From Clostridiales bacterium UBA6386 (GTDB lineage: Bacteria > Bacillota > Clostridia > Oscillospirales > Oscillospiraceae): a DNA stretch of 8,674 bases. Shown one piece after another: positions 1-5,805 of the stretch. How positions within the stretch are numbered: the stretch's first letter is position 1; every line of letters begins with the position of its first letter. The DNA lies in contig DJQM01000003.1 in the NCBI GenBank assembly GCA_002437585.1, positions 5,869-14,542 on the forward strand, written 5' to 3'. The notes under the pieces were generated by a model. That model made no database searches. It was not told the origin of the DNA and worked only from the letters and a program-made list of their open reading frames with translations. The position numbers and the translations under genes were made by a program.

Positions 1-104
1 CCTAAGTACCCCCCGGCCGCACCGCCGGAACTGCTCAAAATTTTCAGGCTGCAACGGTGTATTGCCGGAAGTACTCAGATGAATAGAAGGCTTTTTGGCA
101 CGAC
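1..104. other. left-edge stretch without a recognisable gene
   Basis: No convincing coding region is seen in these bases. Short open stretches exist in several frames, but none has a start, a ribosome binding site or a recognisable product. A degenerate direct repeat is visible: GCCGGAACTGCTCA at 24-37 and GCCGGAAGTACTCA at 64-77 (11 of 14 identical, 40 bp apart). It may be the tail of something cut off by the window edge. Confidence 0.4.
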
Positions 105-138
105 AAACCCTCCCGTTCTTGTGAACCGGGAGGGTTTT
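105..138 (-). terminator. intergenic hairpin terminator closing the ECF transporter unit, possibly bidirectional
   Basis: The arms AAACCCTCCCG (105-115) and CGGGAGGGTTT (127-137) are perfectly complementary over 11 bp around an 11-base loop. The hairpin starts about 10 bases after the stop codon of the T-component gene, where a minus-strand terminator is expected. On the minus strand the U tract is short (TTTG). On the plus strand it is TTTTAC, so the element could also stop transcription entering from the left. Confidence 0.75.
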
Positions 139-147
139 ACACTATTA

Positions 148-975
148 TTAATGGAAAGGATTAAAGTACCGGCCGCCGTTGAGAAAGGTCAGGCTCAGGG
201 AAAGCACCAGAAGGGCAACCGCGCAGACGATGCAGCCGATGTCCATTTTCGAGAAGGCACGGCTGGAGTACCAGGTGCGCCTGGCCTTCTTTCCGAAGCC
301 ACGAAGCTCCATGGCATTGGAAATGGTCTCGATGCGCTCCATGGAGGACAGGATCAGGGGGATGAGAATGGTGCTGGCGGCCTTCAGCCGGTTAATGAAG
401 CTGGTTTTCCGGCTCATTTCCGTGCCACGAGCCTGCTGAGACTGGGAAATGTCCCGATATTCCCGCTGAATATCCGGAATGTAGCGCAGAGCCAGAGCCA
501 CGGCGTAGCTGATCCGGTAGCTGACACCGATCCGGTTCAGGGAGGCGGCAAACTCCGAGGGATTCGTAGTGCATACGAACAGCAGCACGATGGGGATGGT
601 GCAGGCGTTTTTCAGAATCACGTTAAAGTGGTAGAACAGCTGCTCCGCGGTGATAACGTAAGGCCCGGCAATGGGAAAAAGCACCGTAGTGCTGCCGTAG
701 ATGGCGGTGCCGTGCAGAGGGCTGAACAGGAAAATCAGCACATTGTTCAAAAGAATATACACGCCCATGATCCCCAATGTGAAGGAAACGTCCTTCAGCT
801 TCAATTTGGCGATCCGAAAGAGGATCACCGAGGCCACAGCCATTGCAATGAGCAGGGGGGTATAGAAGCTGGTCATGGCGGCCAATGTCCACAGCACCAG
901 AAACAGCAGCTTACTGGCACCGGTAAGCCGGTGGATGGGGGAGGGGCGGTCGATGTAATTGAACAGGTTGGTCAT
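148..975 (-). CDS. ECF transporter T component (EcfT/CbiQ-family transmembrane protein)
   Basis: This 275-aa membrane protein is the scaffold of an energy-coupling factor importer, linking the ATPase to the substrate-binding S component. Hydrophobic segments lie at about residues 23-53, 65-84, 98-135, 152-165 and 245-265. The cytoplasmic coupling helices are recognisable: a canonical ARG motif at 182-184 (QQARGTE) and a second, LRG at 224-226 (MELRGFGKKARR), where the usual first Ala is Leu. These two short helices dock into the grooves of the ATPase halves in the family. GGGAGG precedes the ATG. The start overlaps the stop of the ATPase gene by 4 bp (ATGA), which indicates translational coupling and equal production. 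It is the last gene of the minus-strand unit. The family call is firm; the substrate cannot be read from this subunit. Confidence 0.93.
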   Translation of the reverse strand: MTNLFNYIDRPSPIHRLTGASKLLFLVLWTLAAMTSFYTPLLIAMAVASVILFRIAKLKLKDVSFTLGIMGVYILLNNVLIFLFSPLHGTAIYGSTTVLFPIAGPYVITAEQLFYHFNVILKNACTIPIVLLFVCTTNPSEFAASLNRIGVSYRISYAVALALRYIPDIQREYRDISQSQQARGTEMSRKTSFINRLKAASTILIPLILSSMERIETISNAMELRGFGKKARRTWYSSRAFSKMDIGCIVCAVALLVLSLSLTFLNGGRYFNPFH

Positions 976-2681
976 TTGCGCACCTCCCGATCCTGGGCGA
1001 TAAAGCGGCGGGTAAACTCCTCGGAATCGGCAATGCCGCAGGCGGCGGCCAGATGGTACAGGGAAGTCTCCTTCAGGTTGGCACGGGTCACAATGTCCGG
1101 GGAGTTCAGAACCTCTGCGCTGGAGCGGTCGGCGATGACCTGACCGTCGTGAAACACCACCGCCCGGGGGGTGTACTCCAGCATCAGGTGCATGTCGTGG
1201 GTGATGAGAATGACGGTAATGCCCTGCCGGTTCAGCTTACACAGAAAATCCATGATCTCCGTGTAGTGCCGTAAGTCCTGCCCGGCGGTAGGCTCGTCCA
1301 GCAGCAGAATTTCGGGCTTCAGCACCAGAATGGAGGCGATGGTCACTCGCTTCTTCTGGCCGTAGCTCAGGGCGGAAATGGGCCAGTTCCGGAAGGGGTA
1401 CAGGCCGCAGACTTTCAGGGTTTCCTCCACATGGGGGCGGATATTTTCCTCGGCAACGCCCCGGTTGCGCAGCCCCAACGCCACCTCGTCAAAAATCTGA
1501 TTTTTGGAGATCATCTGATTGGGGTTCTGCATGACGTAGCCGATGTGATCCGCCCGCTCCTTGATGGAAAGCAAGCTTAAATCCAGGCCGTTCAGGGTAA
1601 GGGTACCGCTCTGGGCAGTCTCAAAGCCGCAGATCACCTTGGAGAAGGTGGATTTTCCCGCGCCGTTGGTACCCACGATGCTGAGCATCTCGCCCTTATG
1701 CACCTCCAGGGAAATGCCCCGGAGGGCGTGGTGGCCGCCGGAATAGGTGAAGTCCAGATTTTTTACCATCAGCTGCACCGGTTTTTCCGGCTGAGCCGGG
1801 GTCGGGGGCTGGGAGGCAAACCAGCGGCGAACCTGAGCCTTCTGGGCATCGGTCAAAGCAAGCTCCGGCAAATAGGACGGACGCATATCTGCCGTAATGG
1901 CTACCCCGGCGTATTTCAGAGCCGTGACATACAGCGGCTCCCGGATGCCGCCCTGGGGGAGCAGATCGGTGCTCAGAAGTTCGTCCGGATTTCCGTCAAA
2001 GCGGATACGCCCGTCTTCCATGAGAACGATCCGGTCTACCGGGCGATAGAGCACATCTTCCACCCGGTGTTCAATGATGATAACTGCACAGCCGGTGTGC
2101 TTCTGAATCTCGTCGATCAGAGAGATGGCCTGCTTGCCAGTGGCAGGATCCAGGTTGGCAAGGGGCTCGTCAAAGAGCAGCACGTCCACGTCGCCTACCA
2201 TCACGCCGCCCAAGGCTACCCGCTGCTTCTGACCGCCGGAAATTTCCTGAGGGGCGTGACTCAAAACCTGCTCCACGTTTACGAGCCTGGCAATTTTCCG
2301 GACGGTTTCGTGCATTTCGGCCGTGGGTACGCAGTCATTTTCCAGGGCGAAGGCAATGTCCTCCGCCACGGTCAGGCCGATGAACTGTCCGTCGGAATCC
2401 TGCAGAACCGTGCCCACGGTTTTGGACAGCTCAAACAGACCCCGGGAGAAGGCATCCTTACCGCCGATGGTCAAGCTGCCCGTGGCCTTGCCCGGGTAGG
2501 AGCTGGGAATCAGGCCATTGACGCAGTGAGCCAGGGTGGACTTGCCGCAGCCGGAAGGCCCGGCAATGAGAATTTTCTCCCCCTTGCGTACCTCCAGGTC
2601 GATGTGGCACAGGGTAGGCTCCGCCTGGGCGGTGTACTGAAAGCCGAAATCCCGGAACGCGATGATGGGCGTATTGTCCAT
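972..2681 (-). CDS. duplicated ECF transporter ATPase (two ABC domains fused, YkoD-like)
   Basis: This 569-aa protein carries two complete ABC ATPase domains and replaces the usual EcfA1/EcfA2 heterodimer. Domain 1: Walker A GPSGCGKST at 41-49, Q-loop Q94, signature ISGGQKQR at 147-154, Walker B LLFDEP at 168-173, switch H205. Domain 2: Walker A GTNGAGKST at 337-345, Q-loop Q385, signature LSYGQKKR at 438-445, Walker B LLLDEPTAGQD at 459-469, switch H495. A Pro-rich linker around 290-302 joins them. The second signature has Tyr where LSGGQ has its first Gly, so the two composite sites may not be equivalent. The open frame extends 38 codons further upstream, but the ATG at 2681 is chosen because AGGAGG sits 7 bases before it and the extension would read through the upstream hairpin. 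The gene lies between the S and T components, so it energises this importer. The fused form is typical of YkoD and of UPF0397-associated systems. Confidence 0.94.
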   Translation of the reverse strand: MDNTPIIAFRDFGFQYTAQAEPTLCHIDLEVRKGEKILIAGPSGCGKSTLAHCVNGLIPSSYPGKATGSLTIGGKDAFSRGLFELSKTVGTVLQDSDGQFIGLTVAEDIAFALENDCVPTAEMHETVRKIARLVNVEQVLSHAPQEISGGQKQRVALGGVMVGDVDVLLFDEPLANLDPATGKQAISLIDEIQKHTGCAVIIIEHRVEDVLYRPVDRIVLMEDGRIRFDGNPDELLSTDLLPQGGIREPLYVTALKYAGVAITADMRPSYLPELALTDAQKAQVRRWFASQPPTPAQPEKPVQLMVKNLDFTYSGGHHALRGISLEVHKGEMLSIVGTNGAGKSTFSKVICGFETAQSGTLTLNGLDLSLLSIKERADHIGYVMQNPNQMISKNQIFDEVALGLRNRGVAEENIRPHVEETLKVCGLYPFRNWPISALSYGQKKRVTIASILVLKPEILLLDEPTAGQDLRHYTEIMDFLCKLNRQGITVILITHDMHLMLEYTPRAVVFHDGQVIADRSSAEVLNSPDIVTRANLKETSLYHLAAACGIADSEEFTRRFIAQDREVRK

Positions 2682-2688
2682 TTGGGTA

Positions 2689-2694
2689 CCTCCT
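2689..2694 (-). promoter_or_regulatory. ribosome binding site fixing the ATPase start
   Basis: Perfect AGGAGG on the minus strand, 7 bases before the ATG at 2681. It decides the start against the longer open frame beginning at 2795. It lies only a few bases after the U tract of the 2699-2726 hairpin. Confidence 0.85.
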
Positions 2695-2698
2695 AAGG

Positions 2699-2726
2699 AA
2701 AAAGGCAGGCAATGCTGCCTGCCTTT
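2699..2726 (-). terminator. intra-operon hairpin terminator or attenuator between S component and ATPase
   Basis: A perfect 11-bp inverted repeat, AAAGGCAGGCA at 2701-2711 and TGCCTGCCTTT at 2716-2726, with a 4-base loop. On the minus strand it is followed by five U residues ending in UUUUUCC. It sits 14 bases after the S-component stop codon and just before the ATPase ribosome binding site. Since all genes point the same way and the next one has no obvious separate promoter, it more likely lowers downstream expression or protects the upstream mRNA 3' end than fully ends the operon. Confidence 0.7.
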
Positions 2727-2740
2727 GACGCAAATCGAAA

Positions 2741-3289
2741 TTATTCCTTGGTCAGGCTGCCGGCCTTGGTCTTGGTAGCGGCGTAGGCAATGCACAGAAG
2801 GCTTCCGACGATGGCGGTTGTGACGGCGTTGGCGATGCCGGCCATCAGACCCTGGGCGATCAGCTTATCCCAAGGCTCGCCCATCAGGTACACATCCAGC
2901 ACGGGAGCCACAACCAGCCAGCAGATCAGATGGCACACCAGCTGAGCGAGGTTGAACTTGATCAGACCCTTCTTGCCCATCTCAGCCTCGTCCATCTTCA
3001 GAAGCTTGGCGGACAGACCCATCAGCAGGCCGAACACGGCGGAAGCGATGACCCAGCTCCACCACACGCCCCAGCCTGCGCTGAAGTCAATGAGGGCATG
3101 GCCGATAAAGCCCACCAGAGCACCGGCTACAGGGCCGTAGACCACAGCCAGGAAGGCCAGCAGACCGTACTGAACGGACACGGTGGTGTTTGCCACGGGG
3201 CTGGGGATGGCAACGAAGCGACCCAGAACGAAGAACAGAGCCGCGCCAATGCCGATGGCGACGATGGTTTTTACAGAGAATTTCTTCAT
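2741..3289 (-). CDS. ECF transporter S component, UPF0397 / ECF riboflavin-type family
   Basis: A 182-aa membrane protein that captures the substrate of the ECF importer. Hydrophobic segments are visible at about 8-25, 40-65, 73-95, 112-132 and 145-172. The N-terminal half shows a pattern I associate with UPF0397 (Pfam ECF riboflavin-type S component): PSPVANTTVSVQYG at 29-42, then VVYGPVAG at 49-56 and GFIGHALIDF at 60-69. Database names in this family say riboflavin, while others describe the associated transporter as methionine-regulated, so the substrate is open. The start at 3289 is preferred over a possible ATG 5 codons upstream because GGAGGT lies 7 bases before it. It follows the SAM hydrolase gene by 55 bp with no terminator between them, and is separated from the ATPase gene by a hairpin. 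The family is confident; specificity is not. Confidence 0.88.
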   Translation of the reverse strand: MKKFSVKTIVAIGIGAALFFVLGRFVAIPSPVANTTVSVQYGLLAFLAVVYGPVAGALVGFIGHALIDFSAGWGVWWSWVIASAVFGLLMGLSAKLLKMDEAEMGKKGLIKFNLAQLVCHLICWLVVAPVLDVYLMGEPWDKLIAQGLMAGIANAVTTAIVGSLLCIAYAATKTKAGSLTKE

Positions 3290-3296
3290 GGTTTCT

Positions 3297-3302
3297 ACCT
3301 CC
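3297..3302 (-). promoter_or_regulatory. ribosome binding site fixing the S-component start
   Basis: GGAGGT on the minus strand, 7 bases before the ATG at 3289. The alternative ATG at 3304 lies just upstream of this element and would make it part of the coding region. Confidence 0.8.
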
Positions 3303-3344
3303 ATCAGGAATTTCTATTCAGGCAAAACTGCCAAAACAGCGCAA

Positions 3345-4190
3345 TCAAAAGCCGTGGAAGGGGGCAATGCGGATCCGCCAGGAATTGCCGGTGCCGATGT
3401 TGTAGGCTCGGGCGAAGCTGCCCTGGTTGATGGCCACGGCCATGCAGTCCAGGCTGTTCACATAGGCCAGAGCCTCGCCCATGTAAACATCGGCAAAGCT
3501 CTTGGCAAACAGGATGATGTTCCGGTAGACGCAGCGGGTATCATTTTCAATGGTGATGCTCACCCGGTCACCGTAGTGAATGCCCGTCTGCAAGAAGAGT
3601 GTTCTGGGAATGTTCGTCCACAGGCTTCCGAAGCGCACGTCCAGCACGTCAATGGTGCCGCAGACCGCGCCATCCTCCAGCCGTGGCTCAATGATGGGCA
3701 GGCGAACCAGCTCCTCGGGACGCATTTCCGGGCCAACGCCCTCAAAATCAATAATGCCTGCGGCAAGCCTGGCACCGGTGTAGGCGAAAACATCCCGGCC
3801 GTGGAAGGTGTAGCTTTCACCGGAGCGGGGCAGACGGTTGATGTGCTCGTCGATTTCCCGGACGGCTTCAATGCCGTCAAAACGGATGACGTGGGTCAGA
3901 GTGCCATTGTCCGGGGTGACCACATAGTGGCCGCTGGCGGTTTTGACCACCACACTCTTCCGGTCGGAGCCAACGCCCGGATCCACTACGGAAACGAAGA
4001 TGGTACCCTGAGGCCAGTAGCGGATGGTCTGGATCAGCCGGTAGCTGGCCTCCCAGATGTTGTAGGGGGTGATGTCATGGGTCAGGTCGTGAATGCTCAG
4101 CCGGGACTCCACCGTGTAGGCAACGCCGTACATGGCGCTGACGGCACCGTCCACCAGACCGAAATCACTTTGAAATACCAGATGGTTCAT
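3345..4190 (-). CDS. S-adenosyl-L-methionine hydrolase (adenosine-forming), SAM hydroxide adenosyltransferase, DUF62
   Basis: This 281-aa cytosolic enzyme belongs to the family that includes the SAM-dependent fluorinase and chlorinase. Most bacterial members instead hydrolyse SAM to adenosine and L-methionine. The N-terminal domain opens with FQSDFG (D9 in the ribose-binding position). The hydrolase Asp-Arg-His triad is present: D70 and R77 in VDPGVGSDR (7 residues apart, as in characterised hydrolases) and H130 in FHGRD. TPDNGTL at 92-98 and FGSLWTNIP at 187-195 fit the SAM-binding regions, and the C-terminal domain ends with YNIGTGNSWRIRI at 263-275. Length is normal for the hydrolase branch. 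Having the triad argues for hydrolysis rather than halogenation. It is the first gene of the minus-strand unit, right behind a consensus promoter, with GGGAGG 9 bases before the ATG. Its place ahead of an ECF importer suggests a metabolic link, discussed in the findings. Confidence 0.92.
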   Translation of the reverse strand: MNHLVFQSDFGLVDGAVSAMYGVAYTVESRLSIHDLTHDITPYNIWEASYRLIQTIRYWPQGTIFVSVVDPGVGSDRKSVVVKTASGHYVVTPDNGTLTHVIRFDGIEAVREIDEHINRLPRSGESYTFHGRDVFAYTGARLAAGIIDFEGVGPEMRPEELVRLPIIEPRLEDGAVCGTIDVLDVRFGSLWTNIPRTLFLQTGIHYGDRVSITIENDTRCVYRNIILFAKSFADVYMGEALAYVNSLDCMAVAINQGSFARAYNIGTGNSWRIRIAPFHGF

Positions 4191-4215
4191 ATGTCAAAAC
4201 CTCCCTAATAACCCT

Positions 4216-4243
4216 ATTATATCCGCTATTGCCGGAATGTCAA
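4216..4243 (-). promoter_or_regulatory. consensus SigA-type promoter for the SAM hydrolase / ECF unit
   Basis: On the minus strand TTGACA (4243-4238) and TATAAT (4221-4216) both match consensus exactly, with a 16-bp spacer. Transcription should start near 4209, giving a leader of about 20 nt that holds little more than the GGGAGG ribosome binding site. A leader this short leaves no room for a riboswitch or T-box if this is the main promoter. Confidence 0.85.
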
Positions 4244-4441
4244 TGAGAAAGCTGCATTTTCCCGCCTCCAGGCGAATTTTTCCGCAAAATGCCGCAGGAA
4301 AGGGAAGAAGAAGCCTGCGGGAATGAGGTGCCGCCCTTCTGTCAAAATTACCAGTAGCCGTTGGGAAAACACTGCCCCAATGGGCAAAGCGCAAGAATCA
4401 TCGATTTTTGTAAAATTTCTGTAGCGGTTCCGGAAAGACTA

Positions 4442-4450
4442 TGCTATAAT
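4442..4450 (+). promoter_or_regulatory. extended -10 promoter for prs
   Basis: TGCTATAAT is a perfect extended -10 (TGnTATAAT). The -35 position (about 4421-4427) has no good match to TTGACA, which is common for extended -10 promoters. The predicted start near 4457 gives a leader of about 70 nt. A GGAGGAG ribosome binding site is centred near 4513, before the ATG at 4528. Confidence 0.7.
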
Positions 4451-4527
4451 GGCCTCGTGGTTTGGCCACACGGCAGTACAACTTGATATTGTGAATTGGC
4501 GCAGAATGATGGAGGAGAGAAAACACC

Positions 4528-5676
4528 ATGTCAAATAACATGATCACGCCGTCCGACTTTTTTAACCCCGATACCCAGGTGGCGCACCTGGGGCTGATTG
4601 CCTGCCCGGGTGCGGAGGAGCTGACGAACCTGATCGATGTCCATCTTCGCAGATGGGCCAAGGAGGTCGGCATTGAGAAGGACACGTTTATCATTGAAAG
4701 TGCCTGTCCCCGCTTTCAGAGCGGCGACGCGAAGGGCCTGGTGAAGGAATCCGTCCGGGGCGACGATATTTTCATTATCGTGGATCCCGGTAACTACAGC
4801 GTTACCTACAACCTGTTTGGCGTGGAGAATCACATGTCTCCTGACGATCATTTTGCCAATCTGAAGCGTCTGATCCAGGCGGTGGCCGGCCGGGCTCACC
4901 GGATGACGGTGATCATGCCCAGTCTCTATGGCGGCCGTCAGCATCGCCGGGTGGCCCGGGAGAGCCTGGACTGCGCCGTGGCTCTGCAGGAGCTGCAAAG
5001 CATGGGTGTGCAGAACATCATCACCTTTGACGCCCATGACCCCAGGCTTATGAACGCAGTACCCCTGATGAGCTTCGACAATGTGATGCCCACCTACCAG
5101 GTGCTGAAGACTTTGCTTCGCAAAATGCCGGAGCTGAGCTTCGACAAGGACAGCTTTATGGTAGTCAGCCCTGATGAGGGCGCCATCAATCGGAATATGT
5201 ACTTCTCCAGTGTTCTGGGCTGCAACCTGGGCATGTTCTACAAGCGTCGGGATTACACCCGGGTGGTCAATGGCCGCAACCCCATCGTAGCCCACGAGTA
5301 TCTGGGCGAGAGCGTGGAAGGGAAGACCGTCTTCATTGCCGACGACATCATCGCCTCCGGCGAGAGTATGCTGGAGGTGGCCGGAGAGCTGAAGAAGCGG
5401 GGAGCCAGACACATCATCGCCAACGCTACCTTCCCACTGTTTACCAGCGGCGTGGAGAAATTCGACGAGGCCGTGGATGCCGGCACCCTGACCGCGGTTC
5501 TGGGCACCAACCTGACCTATCGGAAGCCGGAGCTGCTGGCAAGGAATTGGTACTTTGACGTGGACTGCTCCAAGTACACCGCCTATTTCGTGGCCGCCAT
5601 CAACCATGAAATGAGCGTTTCCTCCATCTGCGATCCCATTAAGAAAATTGAGGCACTGCTGGATCGCCGCGCCTGA
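4528..5676 (+). CDS. prs: ribose-phosphate pyrophosphokinase (PRPP synthetase), long clostridial form
   Basis: A 382-aa cytosolic enzyme that converts ribose 5-phosphate and ATP to PRPP and AMP, feeding purine, pyrimidine, NAD, His and Trp synthesis and base salvage. Family landmarks in order: RFQSGDAKGLVKESVRGDDIF at about 62-82 (counterpart of the RFSDGE...NVRG region), GGRQHRR at 135-141 (counterpart of GYARQDRK, with His for Asp), FDAHDP at 167-172 (counterpart of DLHA), SPDEGA at 214-219, the flexible-loop basic residues YKRRDY at 238-243, and the PRPP-binding loop VFIADDIIASGES at 268-280. It is about 65 residues longer than the classic 315-aa enzyme, with an insertion around 88-107 and an extended C-terminus. 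From memory, long Prs proteins of this type are widespread in Clostridia, so the length is a subfamily trait rather than a fusion. GGAGGAG precedes the ATG. The gene is monocistronic, between its own promoter and terminator, and divergent from the SAM hydrolase unit. Confidence 0.93.
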   Translation: MSNNMITPSDFFNPDTQVAHLGLIACPGAEELTNLIDVHLRRWAKEVGIEKDTFIIESACPRFQSGDAKGLVKESVRGDDIFIIVDPGNYSVTYNLFGVENHMSPDDHFANLKRLIQAVAGRAHRMTVIMPSLYGGRQHRRVARESLDCAVALQELQSMGVQNIITFDAHDPRLMNAVPLMSFDNVMPTYQVLKTLLRKMPELSFDKDSFMVVSPDEGAINRNMYFSSVLGCNLGMFYKRRDYTRVVNGRNPIVAHEYLGESVEGKTVFIADDIIASGESMLEVAGELKKRGARHIIANATFPLFTSGVEKFDEAVDAGTLTAVLGTNLTYRKPELLARNWYFDVDCSKYTAYFVAAINHEMSVSSICDPIKKIEALLDRRA

Positions 5677-5683
5677 TAGAATG

Positions 5684-5722
5684 CCGTCCGGGTGTGTACG
5701 CACCCGGGCGGTTTCGGCTTTC
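5684..5722 (+). terminator. terminator downstream of prs
   Basis: CCGTCCGGGTG (5684-5694) pairs with CACCCGGGCGG (5701-5711) over 11 bp with a single T-G wobble and a 6-base loop. The following T tract is interrupted (TTTCGGCTTT). It begins 7 bases after the prs stop codon. Confidence 0.75.
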
Positions 5723-5736
5723 GGAGAAAAATCCTG

Positions 5737-5765
5737 TTGATTTTCTTCAAATACGGTGGTATAAT
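5737..5765 (+). promoter_or_regulatory. SigA-type promoter for trkA-trkH
   Basis: TTGATT (5737-5742), a 17-bp spacer and a perfect TATAAT (5760-5765). The predicted start near 5772 gives a leader of about 34 nt. That is too short for a c-di-AMP riboswitch of the kind that often controls potassium genes in Gram-positive bacteria. Confidence 0.8.
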
Positions 5766-5785
5766 AAGCAAAATTTGTAAAAAAA

Positions 5786-5801
5786 TCTCCGATTTGGAGG
5801 G
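5786..5801 (+). promoter_or_regulatory. trkA ribosome binding site inside a small inverted repeat
   Basis: GGAGGG at 5796-5801, just before the ATG at 5806, fixes the trkA start 38 codons inside the longer open frame that begins at 5692. CTCC at 5787-5790 can pair with GGAG at 5796-5799 across a 5-base loop, which could partly hide the ribosome binding site. The stem is only 4-5 bp, so its effect is uncertain. Confidence 0.55.
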
Positions 5802-5805
5802 CTTT

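Larger units (their letters stand above)
4191..4527. other. divergent intergenic region with promoters for both transcription units
   Basis: No gene is supported in these 337 bases. They hold the minus-strand promoter at 4216-4243 and the plus-strand prs promoter at 4442-4450. Between them lies a more AT-rich stretch with weak inverted repeats: CCGCAGG at 4292-4298 with CCTGCGG at 4314-4320, and TGCCC/GGGCA at about 4374-4387. I see no T-box, SAM riboswitch or other recognisable riboswitch. A weak open frame here overlaps the promoter and starts with TTG, so it was not accepted. Confidence 0.6.

Noticed and set aside
79..1143. A 354-codon plus-strand open frame opposite the T component
   Set aside because: It is in the codon-aligned antisense register of the real gene, crosses a terminator hairpin, and its product is low-complexity with no membrane or enzyme features. 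The minus-strand frame is a clear EcfT-type protein.
1698..2696. A 332-codon plus-strand open frame opposite the ATPase
   Set aside because: It is a codon-aligned antisense shadow. The minus-strand frame has all ABC ATPase motifs twice.
3345..4190. SAM-dependent fluorinase or chlorinase
   Set aside because: The protein has the Asp-Arg-His triad of the hydrolase branch and normal hydrolase length, and there are no halometabolite genes nearby.
3183..4208. A 341-codon plus-strand open frame opposite the SAM hydrolase
   Set aside because: It is a codon-aligned antisense shadow that also runs over the S-component start region. The minus strand encodes a full DUF62 enzyme.
4194..4394. A 66-codon minus-strand open frame in the divergent intergenic region
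   Set aside because: It begins with TTG, lacks a good ribosome binding site, and runs through the consensus promoter of the SAM hydrolase unit.
4191..4527. SAM riboswitch or T-box controlling the SAM hydrolase unit
   Set aside because: The consensus promoter leaves only a leader of about 20 nt, and no conserved riboswitch or T-box elements were recognised further upstream.
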